From HGM04593 sp045631905 (GTDB taxonomy: Bacteria > Bacteroidota > Bacteroidia > Bacteroidales > Bacteroidaceae): 64,000 nucleotides of DNA. Positions 26,201 to 33,669 of this stretch are shown in pieces; positions within the stretch are counted from its first letter, which is position 1, and each line of letters begins with the position of its first letter. The stretch lies in contig JAZQVO010000003.1 in assembly GCA_045631905.1 (NCBI GenBank), positions 1 to 64,000 on the forward strand. Reading direction: 5' to 3'. The translations under genes were made by a program, and so were the position numbers. Under the pieces are notes generated by a model that did no database searches, was not told where the DNA came from, and saw nothing but the letters and a program-made list of their open reading frames with translations.

Positions 26201-27024
26201 ATTCTATTAAAGATGGCCGTTTTAAATTCTCGATACCTGTGCCCATGGATATAAGTTATAGTGGCGAGAAGGGTATACTCAACCTTTTTGCCGTAAATGT
26301 GCAGGAGGATATGCTTGCGCAGGGTTCGCACGATAATTTCACCGTGGGTGGTACCTCCTCGTCGCTCGACAACGATGGCATGGGACCCGAGATTAAGCTC
26401 TATCTTAACTCGCCCGAATTTGTCGCTGGTGGCAAGGTGAACTCTACCCCCTATCTATATGCCGAATTATACGATGAAAACGGAATAAATACGGTGGGTA
26501 CAGGTGTCGGGCACGACATAGTGCTGATTGTGGATAACGATGCATCGCACACCTATAATTTAAATAGTGTATACACGCCATCTGTTGGCGATTACACCCG
26601 TGGAACAGTTGCCGTGTCGCTCAAAGAGCTCGCTCCGGGCGAGCATAAACTCATTTTGCGTGCGTGGGATTTGTTCAATAACTCATCGGTGGCCGAGCTC
26701 TCATTTGTGGTTGTTCCCGGCCTTGCCCCCTCGTTCACTCAGTTGCAGATGTCGCCCGCTCCTGCACGTGCAGGGCAGAGGGCAACCTTTACGTTTGCCC
26801 ATGATTTACCCGGCAGTGAGGTCGATGTTACCTTCGAGGTCTTTAATTTCCATGGTCAGGTGCTGTGGAAAGATACTGTGAAGGGTGTGAGCGGTAATCT
26901 TTGTACATACGACTGGGACGTGTCGGTGCGTAGCGGTGTCTATCTTTATCGTGTGACCTTGTCACAGGGTGGCGGTGCTTCTGTTGCACAAACAGGAAAA
27001 TTTGTTGTCTTAGGCAATAAATAG
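23299..27024 (+). CDS. porU: Type IX secretion system sortase PorU
   Basis: 1241 residues. The signal peptide ends SSVVRAQ. A long N-terminal beta region precedes a C25 gingipain-like peptidase domain (about 500-880) with the dyad His752 in NYSGHGSAT and Cys785 in VTASCDIG. The C-terminus (about 1150-1241, ending VAQTGKFVVLGNK) is a T9SS C-terminal domain with FNFHGQVLWKD. PorU removes the sorting domain of T9SS cargo at the cell surface and attaches the cargo to lipopolysaccharide. porV follows 46 bases later, the same order as in Porphyromonas gingivalis. Confidence 0.93.
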   Translation: MKIFKFILPVMLLLSSVVRAQFVDVEWGTAKGDTLLPVCTAVVPLPADYAGYEYSATVEYPEFTPMSAEEVARYRLLNRKGELGEYPRVETYVSVAAKEPMLDVSFLPVVFVDGKFMRIDSYKLAVNRKAVPSRRARATEQPATRYAENSQLASGRWVKIRVSASGVHQITRAQLSKMGFKNPDKVRLYGYGGNVLPETDLQNIVDDLCEVPLWREADKLLFYARGPVAWSYSAGRYVHKNNPYSLYGYYFLTEGEQEPIPFPVKQREENFAVTYHRFPDYVLYEKDEASLFHYGTTLLENYNFAQGRTRSFSFDLPGLEGSDLIVDVSFGSSAEESSKLAIDVNGTVVGNLSIPKRSSTDVGKIASGRYNSKSASTKSVVKLTHGVSNANQSGHLDYIRLNFSRSLAMAGASQMAFRGNSTSSANANFEISGATADTRVWCVTSPTQIYQIEGDFSGGIYSVVAPGLFSEEFVALNINGNFPQVEVVGVVPNQNLHSMGHTDMVIIVPSSGKLAQAADRLAEAHRTHDGLTVAVVTAEQVYNEFSSGTPDATAYRRLIKMLYDRAETQADAPKYLLLFGDGFVDNRMLSYKGRNPDDYLLCYESENSVSAVYSYVLEDYYGFLDDTEGANHVRDKVDIGVGRIPAVSANEAHAVVNKLVAYMENKEAGAWQNVIALLADDGDKDIPNQHMKDAESVASVLGDNYPAYIIDRIYWDNFEPVANSTGNSYPLVTSAIYDRLDEGALVVNYSGHGSATTMSHELVWLVSDMQALTSPRLPFWVTASCDIGPFDMGDNSIAETALLNPSGGAVGLLTTTRTVLQVYNAVINREFMKVLLAPEHGGRRQSVGDALRRAKNSVITLGSDLSENKLQFVLIGDPALRLKLPEYRLVVERFNNASATEVTEISAGGTVEVEGYVADASGAFVPGYAGVLTSNLYDSTEEVQCRDNLGLGTFNYTAHNKKLFTGSDSIKDGRFKFSIPVPMDISYSGEKGILNLFAVNVQEDMLAQGSHDNFTVGGTSSSLDNDGMGPEIKLYLNSPEFVAGGKVNSTPYLYAELYDENGINTVGTGVGHDIVLIVDNDASHTYNLNSVYTPSVGDYTRGTVAVSLKELAPGEHKLILRAWDLFNNSSVAELSFVVVPGLAPSFTQLQMSPAPARAGQRATFTFAHDLPGSEVDVTFEVFNFHGQVLWKDTVKGVSGNLCTYDWDVSVRSGVYLYRVTLSQGGGASVAQTGKFVVLGNK

Positions 27025-27070
27025 TGAAAAAAAGAGTTAATAAGTAATGATAATTAATACAAAATAAGAT

Positions 27071-28264
27071 ATGAACAGAAACAGAATATTAATTGTGCTG
27101 GCTATAATGGTGCTTGTCTTGCCGGCTTGGGCACAGAAGGACCAGTTTAACCCTGTCTACACAGGTGTTACATCGCTCTCTATCGCTCCCGACGCGAGAG
27201 CAGGTGCGCTTGGCGATATCGGTGTGGCTACCGAGCCCGATGTCTTTTCGCAATATTGGAACCCTGCAAAATATCCGTTTAATATAGCGCGTGCCGGCTT
27301 GGCGATGTCCTACACACCATGGTTGCGTCAGCTTGTGAACGATATCGACCTTATAAACCTTGCCGGTTTCTATCGCATAGGCGACTATTCGTCGGTAAGT
27401 GCTTCGCTCACATATTTCTCTTTGGGTGAGGTTATTATGAACAACAGCGATATGACCATAAAACCCTATGAGATGGCTTTCGATGTTGCCTATTCGCGCT
27501 TGTTGTCGGAGAAGTTATCTGCGGCTATCGCTTTGCGAGCAATATATTCCGACCTGCAATACTCTTTCGACGAAGATGTTGAACCGGGTAAGGCTTTTGC
27601 GGCCGATGTTGCTCTGTATTATAATAATTATGTTATTTTAGGTAACCGCGAGTGCTTGCTCGGTCTTGGTATGAATGTATCGAATATCGGTACCAAAATT
27701 TCGTATGATGGTGGCTCGACCAACGAGTTCCTGCCAACCAACCTGCGTTTGGGTGCTTCGTTGCTCTACCCCATAGACGAGTATAACACAATATCGTTCA
27801 GTGTCGATATAAACAAACTGCTGGTGCCTACACGCCCCACATACAGCCAATTTCTCGAGGAGAAGGGGTACACGGCAGGTACCGAGGGCTTGGAGTCGGA
27901 ATATGCTTCGTGGCTCGACGAGGAGGGGTATAACGATATTTCTCCCATCTCGGGTATGTTCAAGTCGTTCAACGATGCTCCCGGTGGTTTCAGCGAGGAG
28001 CTGAAGGAGATTTACGGTGGTATAGGTGTGGAGTATTGCTATAATCAGCAGTTCTCGTTACGTGCCGGTTATCACCACGAGAACGAGTACAAGGGTAACA
28101 GAAAGTATTATACTTTGGGTGCCGGCTTCAAGATGAGTGTCTTCTCGCTCGATGGTGCCTATCTTATATCGGCTGCACAGAGCAACCCTCTCGACCAAAC
28201 ATTGCGCTTCTCCTTGTCGTTCGACATGGACGGGTTGCAGGATATATTCGGCCGTCGTTGGTAA
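27071..28264 (+). CDS. porV: Type IX secretion system outer-membrane protein PorV
   Basis: 397 residues. The signal peptide ends LPAWAQ. The conserved start of the mature protein, TSLSIAPDARAGALGDIGVAT then QYWNPAKYPF, is typical of PorV/LptO, a 14-strand barrel of the FadL type that shuttles cargo from the secretion pore to PorU. The C-terminus alternates aromatic and polar residues (LRFSLSFDM). It directly follows porU and precedes ispF by 18 bases. Confidence 0.93.
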   Translation: MNRNRILIVLAIMVLVLPAWAQKDQFNPVYTGVTSLSIAPDARAGALGDIGVATEPDVFSQYWNPAKYPFNIARAGLAMSYTPWLRQLVNDIDLINLAGFYRIGDYSSVSASLTYFSLGEVIMNNSDMTIKPYEMAFDVAYSRLLSEKLSAAIALRAIYSDLQYSFDEDVEPGKAFAADVALYYNNYVILGNRECLLGLGMNVSNIGTKISYDGGSTNEFLPTNLRLGASLLYPIDEYNTISFSVDINKLLVPTRPTYSQFLEEKGYTAGTEGLESEYASWLDEEGYNDISPISGMFKSFNDAPGGFSEELKEIYGGIGVEYCYNQQFSLRAGYHHENEYKGNRKYYTLGAGFKMSVFSLDGAYLISAAQSNPLDQTLRFSLSFDMDGLQDIFGRRW

Positions 28265-28282
28265 CAGATAAAAGATTAAATT

Positions 28283-28756
28283 ATGATAAGAGTAGGTTTT
28301 GGTATAGATGTGCATCGCTTCGTAGAGGGGCGCGACTTGTGGATAGGTGGTATTAAAATACCTTATGAGTATGGTCTCGACGGTCACTCCGATGCCGATG
28401 TGCTTATACATGCGATTTGTGACGCGCTTCTGGGTGCCGCCAATTTGCGTGACATCGGTTTTCAGTTTCCCGACACATCTGACGAGTTTTTGAATATCGA
28501 TAGTAAGATTTTGTTGCGTCGCACAGGTGAGTTGCTTGCTCAAAAGGGGTACCGCATAGGTAATATCGACGCAACGGTTGCCGCGCAGGCTCCCAAGCTC
28601 AACCCTCATATACCTTCGATGCAACAGGTTATGGCCGACGTGTTGGGCATAGATGCCGACATGCTTTCGATAAAGGCCACGACAACCGAGAAGCTTGGCT
28701 TTGAAGGCCGTAAGGAGGGGATCACGGCTTATGCCACGGTGCTTGTTGAAAAATAA
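28283..28756 (+). CDS. ispF: 2-C-methyl-D-erythritol 2,4-cyclodiphosphate synthase
   Basis: 157 residues, the usual length. The metal ligands are in GFGIDVHRF (Asp9, His11) and DGHSDADVLIHAICDALLG (His near 43); the C-terminal KATTTEKLGFEGRKEGI is the family signature. It makes the cyclic diphosphate in the MEP isoprenoid pathway, cytoplasmic. In Porphyromonas it also lies just after porV. The stop codon is eight bases before a possible start of the next protein. Confidence 0.96.
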   Translation: MIRVGFGIDVHRFVEGRDLWIGGIKIPYEYGLDGHSDADVLIHAICDALLGAANLRDIGFQFPDTSDEFLNIDSKILLRRTGELLAQKGYRIGNIDATVAAQAPKLNPHIPSMQQVMADVLGIDADMLSIKATTTEKLGFEGRKEGITAYATVLVEK

Positions 28757-28822
28757 CGAACCTATGTTGAGGCTCTTTCGTTATATGGTGTTATTAGCAG
28801 CGGTTACGCTGCTAATTTCGTC

Positions 28823-29593
28823 TTGGCAACCTTGTCGGGTAGTGGCGTGGGGCGTGTCAAGCATTATGTGGTGGAGAGCGAGAGGGTTCCCCCGGCGTTC
28901 GATGGCTTTGATATTGTCTTTTTGTCCGACTTGCATTTCCCAAGTAAATTTACCCCCAAACGGCTTGCAAAGCTCGTTGGCAGGGTGCGTGAACTATCGC
29001 CCGACATGCTCCTGTTTGGTGGCGATTATGCCCCTTCGCCCGAATATGCTGGCTTGCTGTTTTCCTCCTTTTCATCGGTGGAAACGGCGCATGGTAAGTA
29101 TGCGGTGCTTGGGAATCATGAGAGGCGTTTCACCGCCTCTTCGGTAAGGGGGATTATGGAGAGGGGTGGTGTGTGTCTGCTCTCCGACGAGTGTGTGCAC
29201 ATTGTGCAGGGTGGCGACACACTCTCTTTGGTCGGCGTGGGCGACTCCTTCAGGCCGTCGCAGGCGTTGCTCGACATGGTCGAGGGGCTCTCTCCCGGGG
29301 CGTACAGCATAGTGCTCTCTCACACCCCCGACTTTGCTCAGGATACAGGCGTGGGGGCCGACCTTGTGCTTTCGGGGCACACGCATGGTGGTCAGGTAAG
29401 TTTGTTGGGGTTTTATGCTCCTGTTACAAACTCGAAATATGGCAACCGTTTCCTAAGCGGGAGAAACATAACCGATGAAGGGGTTATCGTGATTACCACA
29501 AACGGGGTGGGTACCTCTCGCCGTAAAATGCGTTTCTGCGTACCGAGTGAGATTGTGGTGGTTACTTTAAGAAGGGTGGTACGGAATTTTTAA
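28823..29593 (+). CDS. Metallophosphoesterase (YkuE-like), 5' end probably frameshifted
   Basis: The readable frame gives 256 residues from a TTG at 28823. It has all calcineurin-type motifs: FLSDLHF, GGDYAP, GNHER, LSHTPDF and GHTHGGQ. The frame is open back to 28757 without a good start. In another frame, ATG 28764 begins MLRLFRYMVLLAAVTLLISS, just the N-terminal membrane anchor expected for this family, and it would join this frame if one base were added near 28820. So either the gene carries a one-base deletion, the sequence has an error, or it starts at TTG without anchor. It probably hydrolyses phosphoesters at the membrane. Confidence 0.8.
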   Translation: MATLSGSGVGRVKHYVVESERVPPAFDGFDIVFLSDLHFPSKFTPKRLAKLVGRVRELSPDMLLFGGDYAPSPEYAGLLFSSFSSVETAHGKYAVLGNHERRFTASSVRGIMERGGVCLLSDECVHIVQGGDTLSLVGVGDSFRPSQALLDMVEGLSPGAYSIVLSHTPDFAQDTGVGADLVLSGHTHGGQVSLLGFYAPVTNSKYGNRFLSGRNITDEGVIVITTNGVGTSRRKMRFCVPSEIVVVTLRRVVRNF

Positions 29594-29598
29594 GCATG

Positions 29599-29630
29599 TT
29601 TCGTTGTGAACAATGTTTTTTGTATCTTCG
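29599..29630 (+). promoter_or_regulatory. Candidate promoter of ribD
   Basis: TATCTTCG at 29623-29630 is a good -7 box. TTTCG at 29599-29603 is a weak -33 element 19 bases upstream. The ribD start codon follows 30 bases later. Confidence 0.4.
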
Positions 29631-29659
29631 CGCCACGGTGGTAACAAAAGCCTCTGCTT

Positions 29660-30739
29660 ATGAATAAATTTTCACATACCGACGAACTTTATATGCACAG
29701 GTGCTTGCAACTTGCACGTTGTGGCACAGGTAGCACCTCGCCCAACCCTATGGTTGGTGCCGTTATTGTGTGCGACGGAAGAATAATCGGCGAGGGGTAT
29801 CATGTGCGTGCGGGAGAGCCTCATGCCGAGGTTAATGCGGTGCGTTCGGTAAAAGAGTGTGACCGTGCATTGCTCTCACGCTCAACGATATATGTGAGCT
29901 TGGAGCCCTGCTCGCATTATGGTAAAACGCCTCCTTGTGCCGACCTTATAATCTCGTGTGGTATACCTCGCGTGGTGATTGGGGTTACCGATTTTAATTC
30001 TCAGGTTAATGGTGGCGGTATAGCCCGTCTTCGTGATGCCGGTGTAGAAGTTGTTGTTGGCGTGCTCGAAAGCGAGGCTTATGCCTTGAATAAAAAATTC
30101 TTTACATATCACAGGTGCAAACGCCCCTATATTACTCTAAAATGGGCCGAAACGGCAGATGGTTTTATAGATGTCGTGCGCACATCGTCGGCCCTGCCTT
30201 CGTTAAAAATCTCCACGCCTCTTTCTTTGGTTGCCGTGCACCGCTTGCGTGCCTGGCACGATGCTATTTTGGTGGGTACTCGCACAGCCTTGCTCGATAA
30301 TCCGTCGCTGAACGTGCGCTGTTGGGTAGGCCGTCAGCCGTTGAGGCTTGTGATAGACAGGGAGGGTGTGTTACCCTCTTCGCTCAATCTTTTTGATGGC
30401 TCGCAACCGACGGTTGTTTTTACTGCCCGTGAGGGTGTTGGTGTGCGTGGTAAAAATATTGAACATGTTGTGCTCGATTTTTCGTGCGATGTTTTGCCAC
30501 AGATTCTCTCCTTCCTTGCTGCTCGCAAAATAGACAGTCTTCTTGTCGAGGGTGGTGCCGAATTATTGCAGAGCTTTATAGATGCCTCGCTGTGGGATAC
30601 TGTCCGCGTAGAGCGCAACCCCTCTTTGGCGGTGGGTGCCGGCGTGCCCTCTCCGCGCATTAATTGCGATGTTTGTGAAGAGAAAAGCATGCTTTCGGGC
30701 AACGAAATAGTATTAATAACACCAAAAAAACATGCTTAA
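29660..30739 (+). CDS. ribD: Bifunctional riboflavin biosynthesis deaminase/reductase
   Basis: 359 residues. The N-terminal deaminase domain (about 5-150) has the zinc motifs HAEVNAV and PCSHYGKTPPCADL. The C-terminal reductase domain (about 155-355) has LKWAETADGFID, AILVGTRTALLDNPSLNVR and LVEGGAELLQSFI. It carries out the deamination and reduction steps between GTP cyclohydrolase II and lumazine synthase. It has its own promoter-like box, so it may be separate from the porUV run. Confidence 0.96.
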   Translation: MNKFSHTDELYMHRCLQLARCGTGSTSPNPMVGAVIVCDGRIIGEGYHVRAGEPHAEVNAVRSVKECDRALLSRSTIYVSLEPCSHYGKTPPCADLIISCGIPRVVIGVTDFNSQVNGGGIARLRDAGVEVVVGVLESEAYALNKKFFTYHRCKRPYITLKWAETADGFIDVVRTSSALPSLKISTPLSLVAVHRLRAWHDAILVGTRTALLDNPSLNVRCWVGRQPLRLVIDREGVLPSSLNLFDGSQPTVVFTAREGVGVRGKNIEHVVLDFSCDVLPQILSFLAARKIDSLLVEGGAELLQSFIDASLWDTVRVERNPSLAVGAGVPSPRINCDVCEEKSMLSGNEIVLITPKKHA

Positions 30740-30794
30740 AGTATAAAATATTATAAATTAAGTGCAAATTGTCGCTCAAACCGAAAAATGTTGC

Positions 30795-30802
30795 TAATTT
30801 TG
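30795..30802 (+). promoter_or_regulatory. Candidate -7 box of the porG-bamA envelope operon
   Basis: TAATTTTG matches TAnnTTTG exactly. The expected transcript start near 30808 leaves almost no leader for the ATG at 30811 and so supports the later ATG at 30829. The best -33 candidate, TTG at 30769-30771, is a little too far away. Confidence 0.45.
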
Positions 30803-30828
30803 TAGGTTGAATGTTTATATCAATTTCT

Positions 30829-32175
30829 ATGAAAAAATATATAGCAATATATTTGGCGGTTCTCTCGTTTGTGGTGGCAACTGTTTCGTGTAGCAGGGAC
30901 GATGATGGCGACGTTGTGATAGGTACATCGCCTTATGCTTTTTTCACCTCTTTCGGCATCGGAAATATTGAAGTTCCGTATCACGACTTTACTGTCGATG
31001 GGAAGGATACCATCGTGCATCTGCTTGTGTCGGGTGATGAATTTGAGTTTGTTATAGACCAAAAAACGAAGGAGATTTATAACATCGATTCTATCGCTTA
31101 CAACACAAAGGTTGATAAAGTGGTTACCTCCATGACCTGTACCGGTGTTCCTTACCGCTACGATGCCAAGCTTGGCGATTATATCTATTTCTCGGCAAGC
31201 GATTCGGTCGATTTTACCAACCCTCTGAGCGTGAAGGTGGTCTCTACCGACAAATCTTACACAAATTATTACACCATAAAGCTTAATGTGCACAAGGTGG
31301 ACCCCGACCTGCTCTTGTGGGAGGAGTATCCTGCGGTGGTCGATGGCATAACACCCGTGCGTCTGCTCGAAAAGGGTGGTCTGCTCTATCTGTTTGGTGT
31401 GAACGATGCCGGCGAGCCCGTTGTCGCCGTGTCGTCGGCCGAAGGAGCACCGTCGTGGGAGCTTTCGGCATTAAACGTGTCGGGCGCAGTACCCTCTTCG
31501 GCAATAATCTTTGGCGAGGAGATTTATATAATAGCAAACGGCGATGTTTATTCATCGGCCGATGCTTGCGCATGGTCGCTTGTTTCGCAGGGGCTGGGGC
31601 TTAAAACCCTGTTTGCCGTGTCGGGTAGCGAGCTTTGGGCTACCGATGGTGTGAACCTCATGTATAGTGCCGACGGCGCATCTTTTGCGGTGTCTGAACC
31701 CCTGCCCTCGGCTTTCCCTCTTTATGGTTGCAGTTACACAAGCGCCCCTTTGCAGACCAACAAGAATATCATAAGAACAACGGTGTTTGGTCGTTCGGTC
31801 GAAGATGAGAACGGCAAAGTGAATGTGTGGAGTAAATTATCGACCGATGATGCTTGGGTTGAATTTGTCGTGAACGACGATTATCGTTGTCCGTCGCTAA
31901 GCGGGGTGCAGGTGATTGCTTACGACAAAGCCCTGTATGCCTTGGGCGGTGCAGACCGAGTGGGCGATAATGATATTAAGCCTTTTGAGTCGTTCTTTGT
32001 GTCGAAGGATAATGGTATAGTTTGGAAACAATCGAAAGAGTATAATATCTCCTTGCCCAAAGCCTTGGAGGGGCAGGGGGTTCCCTTTGCCACATGCGTA
32101 ACAGAGGATAACAGAATCTGGCTTGTTACACCACTTGGTGTGTGGAAGGGTGCAATAAACCGTTTGCTTTTTTAA
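30829..32175 (+). CDS. DUF6242-type lipoprotein with beta-propeller-like repeats
   Basis: 448 residues from ATG 30829, chosen for the clean lipoprotein signal KKYIAIYLAVLSFVVATVSC. After an acidic linker (SRDDDGD) comes a beta domain (about 35-160, SFGIGNIEVPYHDFTVDGKD) and then repeated strands with Asp-box-like turns (SADACAWSLV, SKDNGIVWKQS), suggesting a BNR-type propeller at 165-445. Such lipoproteins are widespread in Bacteroidales; the role is unknown. porG begins 15 bases later, so it is probably the first gene of the envelope operon. Confidence 0.7.
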   Translation: MKKYIAIYLAVLSFVVATVSCSRDDDGDVVIGTSPYAFFTSFGIGNIEVPYHDFTVDGKDTIVHLLVSGDEFEFVIDQKTKEIYNIDSIAYNTKVDKVVTSMTCTGVPYRYDAKLGDYIYFSASDSVDFTNPLSVKVVSTDKSYTNYYTIKLNVHKVDPDLLLWEEYPAVVDGITPVRLLEKGGLLYLFGVNDAGEPVVAVSSAEGAPSWELSALNVSGAVPSSAIIFGEEIYIIANGDVYSSADACAWSLVSQGLGLKTLFAVSGSELWATDGVNLMYSADGASFAVSEPLPSAFPLYGCSYTSAPLQTNKNIIRTTVFGRSVEDENGKVNVWSKLSTDDAWVEFVVNDDYRCPSLSGVQVIAYDKALYALGGADRVGDNDIKPFESFFVSKDNGIVWKQSKEYNISLPKALEGQGVPFATCVTEDNRIWLVTPLGVWKGAINRLLF

Positions 32176-32190
32176 AACAGGCGATAAACT

Positions 32191-32889
32191 ATGAAAAACA
32201 TCTGCAAAATAGCTCTTTTGCTTAGCACCATGCTGTTTGGCGTGGTGGCGCACGTTAGTGCCGACGACCTCGAATACAAGTATGAGTGGGGTGGCATGCT
32301 GGGTGCAAGCAGTTATTATGGCGATGCCAACTATACAGGCTTTTTGCAGAATACTAATATTATGGGTGGTATATTGTGGCGTTATAACATTAACCCACGC
32401 ATGGCTTTGAAGGCCAACCTTGCCTTTGCGAAAATCTCGGGTAACACGGCCGACGGCGATAACCGTTTTCCCGGTGGCGATGTTGAATTTAGTCGCAATA
32501 TATACGACTTGGGCGTGCAGTATGAGTGTAACTTCTTTGCCTATGGGCAAGGTGCTACATATAAAGGAACACGGCGTTTCACACCATATATATCGGGTGG
32601 TTTGGGCATGACATATGCTCCCGAACCATTAAAAAACGTCTTTACGCTGAATATCCCTTTGGGCGTAGGAGTAAAATATAAATTTGCACCACGTTGGAAC
32701 GTGGGTTGCGAGATGTCGTTTCGTTTTACTGTGAGCGACGACTTAGATGTTACGAAGGAGACGGCACCTATGCTTAACGACCCTTATGGCATAAAGAGCA
32801 GTGGGCTGAAAAACAAAGACAGTTACTCTTTTTTGTCGATATTTGTAACATATGACATAGCCCCCAAATACAGGAGATGCAATAATTGA
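32191..32889 (+). CDS. porG: Type IX secretion protein PorG (DUF6089 outer-membrane barrel)
   Basis: 232 residues. The signal peptide ends AHVSADD. The mature part is an eight-strand barrel starting EYKYEWGGMLGASSYYGDAN, the hallmark of PorG/DUF6089, with alternating strands to FVTYDIAP. PorG is an outer-membrane partner of the PorKN ring of the T9SS. The order porG-uppS-bamA is, from memory, also that of Porphyromonas gingivalis. The assignment rests on motif and order. Confidence 0.85.
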   Translation: MKNICKIALLLSTMLFGVVAHVSADDLEYKYEWGGMLGASSYYGDANYTGFLQNTNIMGGILWRYNINPRMALKANLAFAKISGNTADGDNRFPGGDVEFSRNIYDLGVQYECNFFAYGQGATYKGTRRFTPYISGGLGMTYAPEPLKNVFTLNIPLGVGVKYKFAPRWNVGCEMSFRFTVSDDLDVTKETAPMLNDPYGIKSSGLKNKDSYSFLSIFVTYDIAPKYRRCNN

Positions 32890-32916
32890 TAATAAATATT
32901 TCAAAATAAAACCAAT

Positions 32917-33654
32917 ATGAACTACTCGGAGCAGATAAACAAAGAGAATATACCTCAACACATTGCAATAATAATGGACGGCAATGGTCGTTGGGCGCAG
33001 TTGCGTGGCATGGAACGTTCGCAAGGCCATCAGGCAGGAGCCGCAACGGTGCGTCAGCTTGTCGAAGATGCTGTGAGGTTGGGGGTTAAGTATCTGACTC
33101 TCTATACCTTCTCGACCGAAAACTGGAAACGTCCGCAGGCCGAGGTGGCGGCTCTCATGGCTTTGCTTTTTGAGTCTATCGAAGAAGAGCTCTTCATGAA
33201 AAACAATGTGGCTTTTCGCATCATAGGTGACCTGGGCAAGCTCCCTCAAAATGTGCGTGAGCGTCTCGAAGCCTGCATGCAACGCACAGCCGCCAACGAT
33301 AGAATGACTTTGGTGCTCGCGCTCAGCTACTCGGCAAAATGGGAGATAGTAGAGGCTGTGAAGAGTATTGCCGAAAAGGCAAAGGCCGGCGATGTGGCAG
33401 TCGAGGATATTGACGATAAATTGATAGACAGCTCTCTCTCGACCTCCTTCATGCCCGACCCCGACTTGCTCATACGCACCGGTAAGGAACAGCGTTTGAG
33501 CAACTTCCTGCTTTGGCAGTGTGCATACTCGGAGTTTTATTTTACCGAGGTGCTGTGGCCCGACTTTGATAATGAGCAGTTGTGCAAGGCGGTTTATGAA
33601 TACCAGAAACGTCAGCGTCGCTACGGCTTGACAGGCGAGCAGGTTACAAAATGA
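32917..33654 (+). CDS. uppS: Isoprenyl transferase (undecaprenyl diphosphate synthase)
   Basis: 245 residues, normal length. The signature IIMDGNGRWA holds the catalytic Asp21; also LTLYTFSTENWKRP near residue 65 and the C-terminal PDLLIRTGKEQRLSNFLLWQ then YSEFYF. It makes the C55 lipid carrier for cell-wall and glycan synthesis, in the cytoplasm at the membrane. Between porG (27 bases) and bamA (15 bases). Confidence 0.95.
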   Translation: MNYSEQINKENIPQHIAIIMDGNGRWAQLRGMERSQGHQAGAATVRQLVEDAVRLGVKYLTLYTFSTENWKRPQAEVAALMALLFESIEEELFMKNNVAFRIIGDLGKLPQNVRERLEACMQRTAANDRMTLVLALSYSAKWEIVEAVKSIAEKAKAGDVAVEDIDDKLIDSSLSTSFMPDPDLLIRTGKEQRLSNFLLWQCAYSEFYFTEVLWPDFDNEQLCKAVYEYQKRQRRYGLTGEQVTK

Positions 33655-33669
33655 TAATAGGATAGTAAA

